Below are positions 43,470-52,605 of a stretch of 64,000 nucleotides of DNA, in pieces; within the stretch, counting starts at the first letter, position 1; every line of letters starts with the position of its first letter. The DNA is from Pseudomonas sp. FEN (GTDB taxonomy: Bacteria; Pseudomonadota; Gammaproteobacteria; Pseudomonadales; Pseudomonadaceae), in assembly GCF_904067045.1 (NCBI RefSeq), contig NZ_CAJFDC010000001.1, positions 682,001-746,000 of the forward strand, in the 5' to 3' direction. A program made the translations under genes and the position numbers. Under the pieces are notes generated by a model that ran no database searches, was not told the DNA's origin, and worked only from the letters and a program-made list of their open reading frames with translations.

Positions 43470-44345
43470 ATGCCCGCACTCGATACCCTGCAAGTCTTTC
43501 AAGCCTTGAGCCGCTCGCCCAACTCGCGCCTGGAGCACAGTGCCGAGTTGGGGGACGGCCTGGTGGCGGCCGTGTGGAGCAACCATCACGACGCCCAGGA
43601 CTACGAGGCGCCCAGCCATCACACCCTGTCCTGCTATATCGCCGGCGGCACCGGGACCTATCGCCGTGACCGCCCGGACACCAAGGGCAGCCCGGACAAA
43701 CTCTGCATCCTGCCCGCCGAGCACCAGTCCGGCTGGGTGATCAACGGCAGTATCCGCCTGGCGCACCTGTATTTCAGCCCGGAACAGTTCGCGCTCGGCT
43801 GCGTGACGCTGCTGGACCGTGAGCCGCGTGAACTGCAGTTGCAGGAACACACCTTTCTCGACGACCCACAACAGGCCCGGCGTTTTCGTCAACTGATCGA
43901 CCTGAACTGGGACGAGCCGGCGGAACGCCTGCTCGGCAGCAGCCTGGCCCACGAGTTGCTCGACCATACGCTGCTCAACCAGGTCGGTTTGCGCCAGGGC
44001 TTGCGCTTGAAAGGCGGTTTGGCGGCGCATCAACGGCGCCTGCTGGCGGAGTACATCGACAGCCGGTTGGACCAGCCGTTGAGCCTGGGCGAGTTGGCCG
44101 GGTTGTGTGCGTTGTCCGAGTATCACTTTGCGCGGATGTTTCGCCAGAGCTTCGGCCTGGCGCCCCATCAATATGTGCTGGCACGGCGTCTGGAGCGGGC
44201 GCGGGTGTTGTTGCGCGGCGGCGTGCAGCCGCTCGGGGAGATTGCCCTGGCCTGTGGTTTTGCCAGTGCCAGTCATTTCAGCAACCGCTTCCGCCAGATC
44301 CTGGGGGCAACGCCCGGGGAATACCGGCAAGCCTTCGAATACTAA
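43470..44345 (+). CDS. AraC family transcriptional regulator
   Basis: A 291-residue regulator with an N-terminal cupin-like sensing domain (HTLSCYIAGGTGTYRRDRPD, CILPAEHQSGWVINGSIRLA) and a C-terminal AraC domain with two helix-turn-helix motifs (LSLGELAGLCALSEYHFARM and LGEIALACGFASASHFSNRF, then LGATPGEYRQ). GGAG precedes the ATG at 43470. It is divergent from the EamA transporter gene with a gap of about 137 bases. Confidence 0.93.
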   Translation: MPALDTLQVFQALSRSPNSRLEHSAELGDGLVAAVWSNHHDAQDYEAPSHHTLSCYIAGGTGTYRRDRPDTKGSPDKLCILPAEHQSGWVINGSIRLAHLYFSPEQFALGCVTLLDREPRELQLQEHTFLDDPQQARRFRQLIDLNWDEPAERLLGSSLAHELLDHTLLNQVGLRQGLRLKGGLAAHQRRLLAEYIDSRLDQPLSLGELAGLCALSEYHFARMFRQSFGLAPHQYVLARRLERARVLLRGGVQPLGEIALACGFASASHFSNRFRQILGATPGEYRQAFEY

Positions 44346-44440
44346 GGCCGAATTGAAGCCGAGCGCAGTCTTGTGGCGAACGGGCTTGTCGGAACGCCAC
44401 TATTTAGTTAGTAGTACCCGGCTGATGATCAAGGCACCCC

Positions 44441-45964
44441 TCAGTCAGCTTTGTTGGCCAGCGCCATCACCACCTGGTCCTCCACCGCCTTGACCTGCCG
44501 TCCCCCTACCATGTAGTTGTTGCTCAACATGGCAAATACCAGCGGTCGCCCATCCCGGCTGGTGACATAGCCGGCCAGCGACGACACACCGCCCATGCTG
44601 CCGGTCTTGGCATGCAGGTTGTTGGCCGCCGCCGTGCCGCGCAGGCGTTTGCGCAGGGTGCCGCCGATCATCCGCTCGGGATTGCCGGCCACCGGCAACG
44701 CCGCGTACCAGGCCTGGAACCAGGGCCGGCCGCGTACCGCCAACAGCATGTCGCTGAGGGTCCGCGCCGACACCTGGTTACGCCGTGACAAGCCGGAACC
44801 GTCGAACTGCATCAACTCGCTCGGCGACACTCCGTGGCTCTGCAGGAAGCCGTTCACCGCCGCCACGCCCGCCGCCGCCGTGCCCGCATGGGCGGTCTTG
44901 CGGCCCATGGACTTGAGGAGGATTTCCGCCATGTTGTTGTTCGACAACTTGAGCAGCGGCGCCATCAGCTCCGCGAGGACCGGCGACTGGTGCTCGACCA
45001 GCGGCTGCGCCGAGGCCGGCGTGGCGACGCCCAGCAGACTGCCACCCTCAACCGCGATACCCTGTTGGGCCAGGGCGCTCCGGAACAGGTCGGCCACCAA
45101 CCCGGTCGGCTCCCAGACGCTGACCTGGGCGATACGCTCCGCGCCCTTGGGCAGCGTGCCGTCAATGCGCAGCAGGTTGCCGCCATGGCCGCGACTGACC
45201 ACCAGCGGACCGCCACGGCCGGTTTTGGCCCGATTGAGCACGTTCATATAACGGTTGGCCGGGGTGAAACTGACCCGCACCGGCTGGTGCGCGGTAGCGC
45301 CTGCACGCACATTGACCAGGATCGAGCCGACATCGAGGTCGGCGTTCGGCGACACGCTCAACGCGGAAATCTGTGCCGAGAAATACTGTTGCTCATCGTC
45401 ACTGGACCAATCGGCCCCCAGCCGCTCATGGTCGAACGCCGTGTCATCGAAGATCAGCCGTCCACGGATCCGCGTGATGCCTTTGCGGGCCAGCCCGGCC
45501 GCCAGGGCCTGGTAATCTTCCTGGCGCATGCTCGGATCGCCCGTGCCGCGCAGGTACAGATCGCCCAGCAGCACGCTGCCTTGTTGCACACCGCTGCTCA
45601 GCAGGGTCGTGGAAAAACGATAGTCGGCGCCCAGGACCTCCATCGCCGCCGCGGTGGTCACCAGCTTGAGGCTGGAGGCCGGAATCAGTCGACTCCGCGG
45701 GTTGTATTCGCAAACCAGTTTGCCAGTGTTCGCCTCGCGCACCACCAGCGACGTCATCGCGCCTTGCAGCGCCGGGGCACTCAGGACGCTGTCGAGCCCG
45801 GCACAAAAGGCCGAGCGCGGCAACGGCAGGGGCAACTGCGCCGCTTGCAGGACCACCGTTCTCGCCGGCTCGGGCGGCCGTGGCGCCTTGCTCGAACAGG
45901 CCGCCAGCAGCACGCACAACGCCAGCGCGCCCCCCTTGCCCATGAAACCCCGTACCGAACTCAT
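44441..45964 (-). CDS. dacB: D-alanyl-D-alanine carboxypeptidase/endopeptidase (PBP4)
   Basis: A 507-residue class C penicillin-binding protein of the peptidase S13 family that trims or cleaves peptidoglycan cross-links in the periplasm. The three active-site motifs are SSLK (Ser97-Lys100 within IPASSLKL), the SxN box in KLSNNNMAEI, and KTG in LHAKTGSMGG. The N-terminal signal GGALALCVLLAACSS contains a lipobox-like LAAC with Cys23, so the protein may be lipid-anchored, unlike E. coli PBP4. ATG 45964 is chosen; ATG 45943 is an alternative. Confidence 0.92.
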   Translation of the reverse strand: MSSVRGFMGKGGALALCVLLAACSSKAPRPPEPARTVVLQAAQLPLPLPRSAFCAGLDSVLSAPALQGAMTSLVVREANTGKLVCEYNPRSRLIPASSLKLVTTAAAMEVLGADYRFSTTLLSSGVQQGSVLLGDLYLRGTGDPSMRQEDYQALAAGLARKGITRIRGRLIFDDTAFDHERLGADWSSDDEQQYFSAQISALSVSPNADLDVGSILVNVRAGATAHQPVRVSFTPANRYMNVLNRAKTGRGGPLVVSRGHGGNLLRIDGTLPKGAERIAQVSVWEPTGLVADLFRSALAQQGIAVEGGSLLGVATPASAQPLVEHQSPVLAELMAPLLKLSNNNMAEILLKSMGRKTAHAGTAAAGVAAVNGFLQSHGVSPSELMQFDGSGLSRRNQVSARTLSDMLLAVRGRPWFQAWYAALPVAGNPERMIGGTLRKRLRGTAAANNLHAKTGSMGGVSSLAGYVTSRDGRPLVFAMLSNNYMVGGRQVKAVEDQVVMALANKAD

Positions 45965-46213
45965 CTCGCGCCTCGAACTCAACCGAAAAAATACCAATGA
46001 GCCCTGCCAGGAGCAGCGGCTCGTCACTCATGAGGCACTTGGGAACAAGGGACTTACCGAGTCGACAGGGAGAATTATGCGGCAATCGCCCCCCGGGAAT
46101 CCATGCGCAAGCTATGGGTTTTCCAGGGACGGGGGCTGTAGCCCGAAGCACCGGGGCGATGACGAAAAAGCTCGACGATGAGCGTCCTCCCCCGGTACTC
46201 CACGCCATGTCGA

Positions 46214-48421
46214 TCAGAACTCCAGAGTGCTGGACACCGACACCTGCCGGGCATCGCCCATGGACACGAAAAGCTGGCTGGCCGCCGAGGTGTAGTAGAC
46301 CTTGTTGAACAGGTTCTTCACATTGAGCTGGAGCTTGACCTTCTGCCCTTCCACTTTGGTGTCGTAGGTGGCAAAGGCATCCGCCACGGTATAGCCCGGC
46401 AGCTCGAAGGTGTTGGCCGCGTCTCCGCTCCGCTCGCCCACGTAGCGCGCCCCGGCGCCGGCCCGCAGCTTGTCGCCGCCGCCAATGATCGAACCGAAGT
46501 CGTAGACCGCCGACAGGGAGCCGGCGTTCTTCGCCACATTTTGCAAGCGGTTGCCCTGGTAATTGGCGTCCTGGGTGACCTGGGCGTCGGTGTAGGCGTA
46601 GCTGCCGATCAGGCTCCAGCGCTCGCTGAGCTGCCCGCTGGCATCCAGCTCCACGCCGCGCGAGCGGACCTGGCCGGCCACGCTGTACTGGGTGGTCGGG
46701 CCATCGGCGACGGAGACCAGCACATTGCGCTTGTGGATATCGAAGATCGCCGCCGTGGCGGTAATACGCCCGGGAATATCCAGCTTGGTCCCGATTTCCC
46801 AGGCCTTGGACTGTTCCGGTTCAATCGAGCCGTCCAGCACCAGGCGGGTATTGCTGGTCACCGCCAGCGGAGCGATGGTGGAGTTGGGCTTGAAGGATTC
46901 GGTGTAGCTGCCATAGAACGACAGCTCATCGGTGTAACGGTACACCAGGCCGGCGCGGGGCACGAACTTCTGACCATTGCTGTCGGTATTGACCTGGAAC
47001 GGTCGGCCCTTGCCGGCGTACTGGTCGTACATCTGGTAGCGCCCGCCGGCAACGAGGATCCACTGCTCGTTGAGATGAATCGAATCCTGGGCGAACACCG
47101 CGTCGCTGCGCAGCAGGTCGGTCTGGTCGCTGTCCTTGGCGCTGACGCTGGAACCGGCGACTTCACGACCATAGACCGGGTCCAGGTAACTGAAGGTGCT
47201 CAGCGAGTTCTGGCGGATCAGGTCGGCACGATAGATCTTGCGGTACTCGTCGTCCACGCCGAACACCAGGTCGTGACGCATGCCAGCCACGTCGACCTTG
47301 CCGTCGAGGCTGACGGTGGTAAACCGGTCGCTGGCCAGCGCGCCTTTGGTGCCGTCCATACTGCGCACCAGGGTGCCATTGGCCGGGTTGACCGAGACCA
47401 CCCGGACCTGGCTGGCATCGTAGGTTTCACGGTTCCAGCTATAGCCGAAATGGGCCTTCCAGTTGTCGTTCAGGTCATGGTCGGCTTCGAAATGAACCAG
47501 GTCCGAACGCCCTTCCATGTTGTTGAACGGCTCGTCGAGCCGGCGATCCTTGGGAATGGCCAACGGGTGATTGGTCCGGGGATCGATGGCCGTGCCACGG
47601 TCGAACGGGGTCAGGAACTCACGGTGCTCGTAGGACAGCAGCAACTGGGTGGTGTCGCCGAACCAGGCCAGGGACGGGGCGATCAGGGTCTCGCGGTGGG
47701 CTCCGAAGTTACGCCAATAATCTTCCTCTTCACGGTCGAGCACCATACGGTAGGCGAGCCCGGAATCGCCGAGGGCGCCGGTGCTGTCGAGGCCGCCGCC
47801 GCTGCCGTTCTTGCCGGCGCCGTAGGTCGAGCCGCGCAGGGTTACGGCGTTGTACTGCTCAAGCTGAGGTTTCTTGCTGACCAGGTTGACCACCCCGCCC
47901 GGGTCCTGGATCCCGTAGAGCAAGGAGGCCGGGCCCTTGAGTACCTCGACCCGATCGGTGGTGGCGTTCAGCGCACGGCCCTGCACCAGCGGCATGCCGT
48001 CCTGCATGATCGAACCGTTGCGGTTGTCGCCGAAGCCGCGAATCATTACCGCGTCCAGGGTGCTGCCGAGGGTGTTGGCCTGGGTGATGCCGCTGATATT
48101 GTTCAGCGCGTCGTCCAGGTTGCGCGGCGTCTGGTCACGCAGGACCTGGGCCGAGACCACGTTGATGGTCTGCGGGATTTCCTGCAGCGACGCACTGGAG
48201 CGGGCCACCGAGGTGACCTGCGGCGGCTGGTAGCTGGTGGTGTCCCGCTGCTCGCCATTGATCGTGGTGGCGCCAAGGTTCAGGGTTCCCTGGGCCGCCG
48301 AGGGTTCGAGGGCCTGGGCCACGCTCAGGGGCAGCAAGGCCAACCCCGAAATCGCCAGCGTCGACGCGCCGAACCACCACTTGAGCGAACTGCCTGCTAC
48401 CGATTTTGCCCTGGACTTCAT
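46214..48421 (-). CDS. TonB-dependent siderophore receptor
   Basis: A 735-residue outer-membrane receptor importing a ferric siderophore. The parts are a signal peptide (ISGLALLPLSVAQA), a plug domain (VARSSASLQEIPQTINVVSA, LDDALNNISGITQANT, IMQDGMPLVQGRALNATTDR, VEVLKGPASLLYGIQDPGGV, VNLVSKKP) and a 22-strand barrel ending in phenylalanine (SVSSTLEF). There is no N-terminal signalling extension of the FpvA kind, so transcription control is probably by Fur alone. A Fur-like site lies 160 bases upstream. No siderophore biosynthesis genes or sigma/anti-sigma genes are adjacent, consistent with use of a xenosiderophore. Confidence 0.93.
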   Translation of the reverse strand: MKSRAKSVAGSSLKWWFGASTLAISGLALLPLSVAQALEPSAAQGTLNLGATTINGEQRDTTSYQPPQVTSVARSSASLQEIPQTINVVSAQVLRDQTPRNLDDALNNISGITQANTLGSTLDAVMIRGFGDNRNGSIMQDGMPLVQGRALNATTDRVEVLKGPASLLYGIQDPGGVVNLVSKKPQLEQYNAVTLRGSTYGAGKNGSGGGLDSTGALGDSGLAYRMVLDREEEDYWRNFGAHRETLIAPSLAWFGDTTQLLLSYEHREFLTPFDRGTAIDPRTNHPLAIPKDRRLDEPFNNMEGRSDLVHFEADHDLNDNWKAHFGYSWNRETYDASQVRVVSVNPANGTLVRSMDGTKGALASDRFTTVSLDGKVDVAGMRHDLVFGVDDEYRKIYRADLIRQNSLSTFSYLDPVYGREVAGSSVSAKDSDQTDLLRSDAVFAQDSIHLNEQWILVAGGRYQMYDQYAGKGRPFQVNTDSNGQKFVPRAGLVYRYTDELSFYGSYTESFKPNSTIAPLAVTSNTRLVLDGSIEPEQSKAWEIGTKLDIPGRITATAAIFDIHKRNVLVSVADGPTTQYSVAGQVRSRGVELDASGQLSERWSLIGSYAYTDAQVTQDANYQGNRLQNVAKNAGSLSAVYDFGSIIGGGDKLRAGAGARYVGERSGDAANTFELPGYTVADAFATYDTKVEGQKVKLQLNVKNLFNKVYYTSAASQLFVSMGDARQVSVSSTLEF

Positions 48422-48580
48422 GTGTGCAACCCGTGCGTAGAGAAAACATTAATACGAATGAATCGATAGGCCGCAGAGATCCCACCGATGGCGCTTTTCA
48501 CGGTTGAACCCAGGAATCCGAGAAGACCGGGCGCAACGACAAGCGCAATCAGGAAAGTCAGCGCGAATAGACGCCAATAT

Positions 48581-48600
48581 TAATGATAAAAATTCTCATG
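48581..48600 (-). promoter_or_regulatory. Fur box candidate upstream of the siderophore receptor
   Basis: TAATGATAAAAATTCTCATG on the plus strand (minus: CATGAGAATTTTTATCATTA) fits the Fur pattern GATAATGATAATCATTATC with TGAnAAT and ATCATTA halves. Confidence 0.65.
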
Positions 48601-48640
48601 CGCAAACAGGTATGACAGTTCAACCGAGCCCAAAACGACA

Positions 48641-48663
48641 ACGGGCCTGCAATGCAGGCCCGT
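48641..48663 (-). terminator. Terminator of the HPF-like gene
   Basis: ACGGGCCTGC (48641-48650) pairs with GCAGGCCCGT (48654-48663) with loop AAT. On the minus strand it is followed by GTCGTTTTGG, and it starts about 20 bases after the stop at 48682. Confidence 0.75.
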
Positions 48664-48681
48664 CGTGGTCAATGTTGGCGA

Positions 48682-49095
48682 TCAGCCATTGGCGGCCAGT
48701 CGCACGCGTTCTTTCTCTTCGAACTCCTCTTCCAGCAGCGCGTCTTCCAGGTCGCGGCGCTCGCCGATGGTGGCGGCCGCGCGTTTGGCTTGCAGTTTGC
48801 CGAACAGATGCTCCAGTGCATGTTCCAGTTTGGTCGCCGCGCCATCGATCGCCTGTTCCAGCGTATCGGCTTTATGGGTGACCGAAATCGGTTGATGGCC
48901 TTTTGGCCGCGCTTCCATCTGGCAGCGCATATCGTGGGGACCGGGCTTGTCGCCGTTCTCGTCCGCCAAGTGAACCTCGACCCGTGTCAGGTCTTCTTCA
49001 TAACGTTCGAGCGCACTCTCGACGCTCGTCCGGACCCACTCCTCCAGTCGAATGCTGCTTTGAATATGGTTATCACTATTGACTTGGATTTGCAT
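48682..49095 (-). CDS. HPF/RaiA family ribosome-associated protein
   Basis: A 137-residue protein of the hibernation-promoting factor family. It shows the family start MQIQVNSDNHI, a helix (LEEWVRTSVESALERYEEDL), the strand VEVHLADENGDK, then MRCQMEARPKGHQPISVTHK and the second helix (TLEQAIDGAATKLEHALEHL). An acidic C-terminal extension (DALLEEEFEEKERVRL) follows. It would bind the 30S subunit in stress or stationary phase. This is a second, non-rpoN-linked copy to judge by its neighbours. The region upstream (49096-49327) is AT-rich and holds the promoter. Confidence 0.88.
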   Translation of the reverse strand: MQIQVNSDNHIQSSIRLEEWVRTSVESALERYEEDLTRVEVHLADENGDKPGPHDMRCQMEARPKGHQPISVTHKADTLEQAIDGAATKLEHALEHLFGKLQAKRAAATIGERRDLEDALLEEEFEEKERVRLAANG

Positions 49096-49327
49096 AGTTC
49101 TTCCCTTATTTCAGCTAGCTTGCAAGAGGCTCGCCGGCAACGCCTGGCGGCGTGCTGAACATGACCTCTTGATGACAGAGTTGGGCAGTTGGAAAAACAA
49201 TTCAAGCCCTTTGAAAAGATAAATAATTATCCGACGAAATAGCCGGACAAGCCCGTAACGCGCTGTTAATGTCGGGAGTTGGGTCGAGTCGCTTTACTGT
49301 CACCTCCTGCTCCTACAATTGACCGTA

Positions 49328-50527
49328 TCAAGCGTCGCGCAGTCCCGGCAGCACCTTGCGCTCGCGGGTGTAGCTCAGGACGAAATGCGCCACCAGACCG
49401 AAGATCAGTCCCCAGAACGCCGCCGCCAAACCCAGGAAGCTCATGCCCGAAGCCGTCACCAGAAAGGTGATCAGCGCCGCTTCACGCTGTTTTTCCTCGG
49501 CCATGGCGCCACTGAGTCCGGCACTGATCGCGCCGAACAGCGCCAGCCCGGCCAGGGACGCGATCAGCTCCTTGGGCAAGGCGCCGAACACCGAGGCCAG
49601 GGTCGCGCCGAAGGTGCCCATCAGGATGTAGAAAAACCCGCAGGCGATACCGGCGATATAGCGCTTGTCGCGGTTTTCGTGAGCCTCGCGCCCGGTGCAG
49701 ATCGCCGCCGTGATCGCCGCCAGGTTGAGGCCATGGGCCCCGAACGGCGCCAGCAGCACCGCACAGGCGGCCGTCAGCGAAATCATCGGTCGCGCCGGCT
49801 GGGGATAACCGGCCGTGCGTAGCACCGCCATGCCCGGCACGTACTGGCCGGTCAGGGTCACCAGGGCCAGCGGCAGGCCGATGTTGATGATCGCGTGCCA
49901 GCTCCACTGCGGCGCGGTGAAGATCGGCTGCGCCAGCGCCACGCTGATCGAGGCCTGGTTCAATTCGCCCATCGCCCCGGCGAAGGCACAACCGACGACC
50001 AATACCGACAGAATCGCGTAACGCGGCGAGAAACGCTTGCATAGCAGGTACACGGCAATCATCGACAACACCAGCGCCGGTTGCAGGCGGATCGAGGTGA
50101 ACAGCTCGGCGCCGAAGCGAAACAGGATCCCCGCCAGCATCGCCGCGGCAATCGCCTTGGGCAGGCGGCTCATCAACTTGTCGAAGGCCCCGGACAAACC
50201 CACCACCAGGATGATCAACGACGCCACCATGTAGGCGCCGATCGCCTCGGCGAACGACACCGTCGGCAGCATCGACACCAACAGCGCCGCGCCGGGCGTC
50301 GACCAGGCGGTAATCACCGGAATCCGCAGGCGCCAGCTCAACAGCAGGCCGGTGACGCCGCTACCGATGGAAATCGCCCAGATCCACGACGACACCTGCT
50401 CGCTGGACAGATGGGCCTGGGAAGCGGCCTGGAACACGATGATCAACGGGCCAGCATAGGAAATGACCACAGCGATAAAGCCGGCGATCAGCGCCGATAA
50501 CGAAAAGTCCTGTCTGAGGTTACTCAT
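49328..50527 (-). CDS. BenE family transporter
   Basis: A 399-residue inner-membrane transporter with about twelve hydrophobic segments and BenE signatures (IAVVISYAGPLIIVFQAA, ITAWSTPGAALLVS, LRTAGYPQPARPMISLTAAC, FGAHGLNLAAITAAICTGRE). The family is described as benzoate/proton symport, but no benzoate catabolism genes are nearby, so the substrate is open. The start at 50527 (MSNLRQDFS) is supported by the family N-terminus. It is divergent from a MocR-type regulator at 50675, which probably controls it through the AT-rich gap with the palindrome GATTCAATTTGAATC. Confidence 0.88.
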   Translation of the reverse strand: MSNLRQDFSLSALIAGFIAVVISYAGPLIIVFQAASQAHLSSEQVSSWIWAISIGSGVTGLLLSWRLRIPVITAWSTPGAALLVSMLPTVSFAEAIGAYMVASLIILVVGLSGAFDKLMSRLPKAIAAAMLAGILFRFGAELFTSIRLQPALVLSMIAVYLLCKRFSPRYAILSVLVVGCAFAGAMGELNQASISVALAQPIFTAPQWSWHAIINIGLPLALVTLTGQYVPGMAVLRTAGYPQPARPMISLTAACAVLLAPFGAHGLNLAAITAAICTGREAHENRDKRYIAGIACGFFYILMGTFGATLASVFGALPKELIASLAGLALFGAISAGLSGAMAEEKQREAALITFLVTASGMSFLGLAAAFWGLIFGLVAHFVLSYTRERKVLPGLRDA

Positions 50528-50604
50528 AAGCGTCGGTACCTGGGCATGGGAAATATTGAGTCGATTGCTGCGCATATAAGCGCAAAAATTGATTCGATAC
50601 AATA

Positions 50605-50619
50605 GATTCAATTTGAATC
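50605..50619. promoter_or_regulatory. Palindrome in the benE-mocR divergent promoter
   Basis: GATTCAATTTGAATC is a perfect 7-bp inverted repeat around T. A related half GATTCGAT lies 14 bases upstream (from 50591). It is the likely operator of the MocR regulator. Confidence 0.5.
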
Positions 50620-50674
50620 CATACACCCTGTGATAAGCTTGCCCGCACTTTTTCAGGATCGGTAGCCATCAAAC

Positions 50675-52063
50675 ATGTGGGTTCCTCGGCTCAGCGACTT
50701 CAACCAACCGGTGTATCTCTCCATCGCCGATGCGCTGGCCCGGGATATCGCCAGCGGTGCGCTGAAGCCCGGCAGCCGCCTGCCGACGCTGCGGGAGTTG
50801 GCCCAGGCGCTGGAGGTCACCCCGGGCACCATCAGCCGTGCCTACAGCGAGGCCCAGCGGCGCAAGCTGGTGCAGGGTGAAGTCGGTCGCGGCACCTATG
50901 TGCTGGAACAAGGCGTGGTGCCCGCGCCGCGCCAACCGACATCGACACTGCTGGCGTCGGGGCCGGCCGACCTGCTCGACCTGTCGATCATCAAGCCCCA
51001 CGGCGAGCCCCTCGAACACGAGTTGCGCGATGCCCTGGTGAACATGGCCAACGATGCCGATTTCGCCCGCGCCCTGGACTACGCCCCCGACGGCGGCCAC
51101 CCCGCCCATCGTGAAGCCGGCGCCCAGTGGTTGCGCCAGTCGCTGCCCGATGCGCAGTGGCAACAGGTGGTCATCACCGCCGGCGCGCAGCATGGCCTGA
51201 TGGTCGCCCTGAGCGCCCTGAGCAACAGCGGCGACCTGGTGCTTTGCGAAGCGCTCTGCTATCCGGGCATCATTTCCCTGGCCCATGGCCTGGAGCGGCG
51301 CCTCGGCGGCGTGGCCATGGACGCGGAAGGGATCATTCCCGAGGCCCTGCGCGAGCGCTGCCAGCAGGAACGACCGGCATTGCTGATCTGCGTCGCCACC
51401 TGCCAGAACCCGACCACGGCGATCATGTCCGCCGCGCGCCGGGCGCAGATCGCGGCGATTGCCGAAGAGTTCGACTTCATCATCATCGACGACGATATCT
51501 ACGGTTTCCTTGCCAGTGACCCGACGATCAAGCCGTTGTCCAGCTATGCCCCGCACCGCTCGGTGTACCTCACCAGCCTGTCGAAATCGGTGATGCCAGC
51601 CCTGCGCATCGGCTACCTGTACAGCCCGCCGAAACTGCTGTCGCGCCTGACATCGATGGTCCGCAGCAGCATCTGGATGCCGTCGCCACTGACCGCGCAG
51701 CTGGCGAGCATGATGCTCGGCGAAGGACTCGACACGCGCCTGGTGGCGCTCCAGCGCAACGAAGCAGCCGCCCGCCAGGCCATCGCCGCCGAGGTGTTTC
51801 GCGGCTTGCAGGTCAGCACCCAGCCCCATAGTTATCACCTGTGGCTGACCCTGCCCGAGCCCTGGAGCGCTGATGAATTCACCCTGCTGGCACGGGCCAA
51901 CGGGGTGCTGGTACTCAGCGGCACGCAGTTCCAGGCCGAGCGCCAGGGGCATACCCGCAGCGTGCGGATCGTGTTGATGTCACCCACCAGCCGGGACGAA
52001 CTGCGCTTCGCCCTGACCAAGCTGGCCAGCCTGATCGACGCCGACCCGCGACGTTTCTACTGA
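50675..52063 (+). CDS. MocR family regulator (GntR HTH + aminotransferase fold)
   Basis: A 462-residue PLP-dependent regulator: N-terminal GntR winged helix (LSIADALARDIASGALKPGS, LPTLRELAQALEVTPGTISR) and a C-terminal class I aminotransferase domain with the PLP lysine in TSLSKSVMPALRIGYL and Asp in IIDDDIYGFL. MocR proteins sense amino-acid-derived or PLP ligands and often regulate divergent transporters. Here the divergent gene is the BenE-type transporter, 147 bases away. Confidence 0.92.
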   Translation: MWVPRLSDFNQPVYLSIADALARDIASGALKPGSRLPTLRELAQALEVTPGTISRAYSEAQRRKLVQGEVGRGTYVLEQGVVPAPRQPTSTLLASGPADLLDLSIIKPHGEPLEHELRDALVNMANDADFARALDYAPDGGHPAHREAGAQWLRQSLPDAQWQQVVITAGAQHGLMVALSALSNSGDLVLCEALCYPGIISLAHGLERRLGGVAMDAEGIIPEALRERCQQERPALLICVATCQNPTTAIMSAARRAQIAAIAEEFDFIIIDDDIYGFLASDPTIKPLSSYAPHRSVYLTSLSKSVMPALRIGYLYSPPKLLSRLTSMVRSSIWMPSPLTAQLASMMLGEGLDTRLVALQRNEAAARQAIAAEVFRGLQVSTQPHSYHLWLTLPEPWSADEFTLLARANGVLVLSGTQFQAERQGHTRSVRIVLMSPTSRDELRFALTKLASLIDADPRRFY

Positions 52064-52232
52064 ACGGTTGTTTATTCGGCACAAGCCTTGCAGATTCATC
52101 AAGGCAGTCTCAATGCCGTTGTGTCCCGACATGAAGTCAGGGCGCCTGATCTGCCGCCGGTCCGGAATCGACGAACCAACCCGGCCAGCGAGCAGTCAAT
52201 GAATGCAGGTTTCGAGCAGAGTGGTGACACAC

Positions 52233-52598
52233 ATGGATAACCCCTTTCAGTTGATCAATGACGCGTTCCAACCCGAGTACCGGGTCAACCTCAGCCTCCA
52301 GGGACTGGACGGCGACATCATGCTGACCCTGTCCAACGCCGATGGGGTGGTGGCCAAACGGATGATCAGCGCCGATCAGCGCAATGATCCGCGACGCCTG
52401 AAACGCCTGATCCAGAGCGTACAGTTCGGCATCGCCATCGAGCAGGGACACTGTGCGATGGAGATTCTCACGGCCATGACCGACGGCGACAGCCTCAAAC
52501 TGGCGACGCTTCCCGCACCGCTGTGGAACGGCGCCGGCCATCGCCTGGGGCGCCCGGCCACGTCGACCGGGCGGGTGCTGACCCTGCCGGTTCGTTAA
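52233..52598 (+). CDS. DUF3509 domain-containing protein
   Basis: A 121-residue cytosolic protein of a Pseudomonas-restricted family, recognisable from MDNPFQLINDAFQPEYRVNL, LDGDIMLTLSNADGVVAKR and RLIQSVQFGIAIEQG. The function is unknown. The start at 52233 is chosen by family resemblance; the upstream in-frame start adds ten residues without a ribosome binding site. It converges with the DUF1501 gene seven bases beyond its stop, leaving no room for a separate terminator. Confidence 0.8.
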   Translation: MDNPFQLINDAFQPEYRVNLSLQGLDGDIMLTLSNADGVVAKRMISADQRNDPRRLKRLIQSVQFGIAIEQGHCAMEILTAMTDGDSLKLATLPAPLWNGAGHRLGRPATSTGRVLTLPVR

Positions 52599-52605
52599 GC
52601 AGCCG

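Noticed and set aside
44373..44400. GTGGCG...CGCCAC hairpin after the AraC gene
   Set aside because: Only six base pairs, a long loop and no T tract; probably a partial REP remnant.
46178..48469. 763-codon open frame on the plus strand
   Set aside because: It lies opposite the TonB-dependent receptor, whose plug and barrel motifs are clear; composition is typical of a shadow frame.
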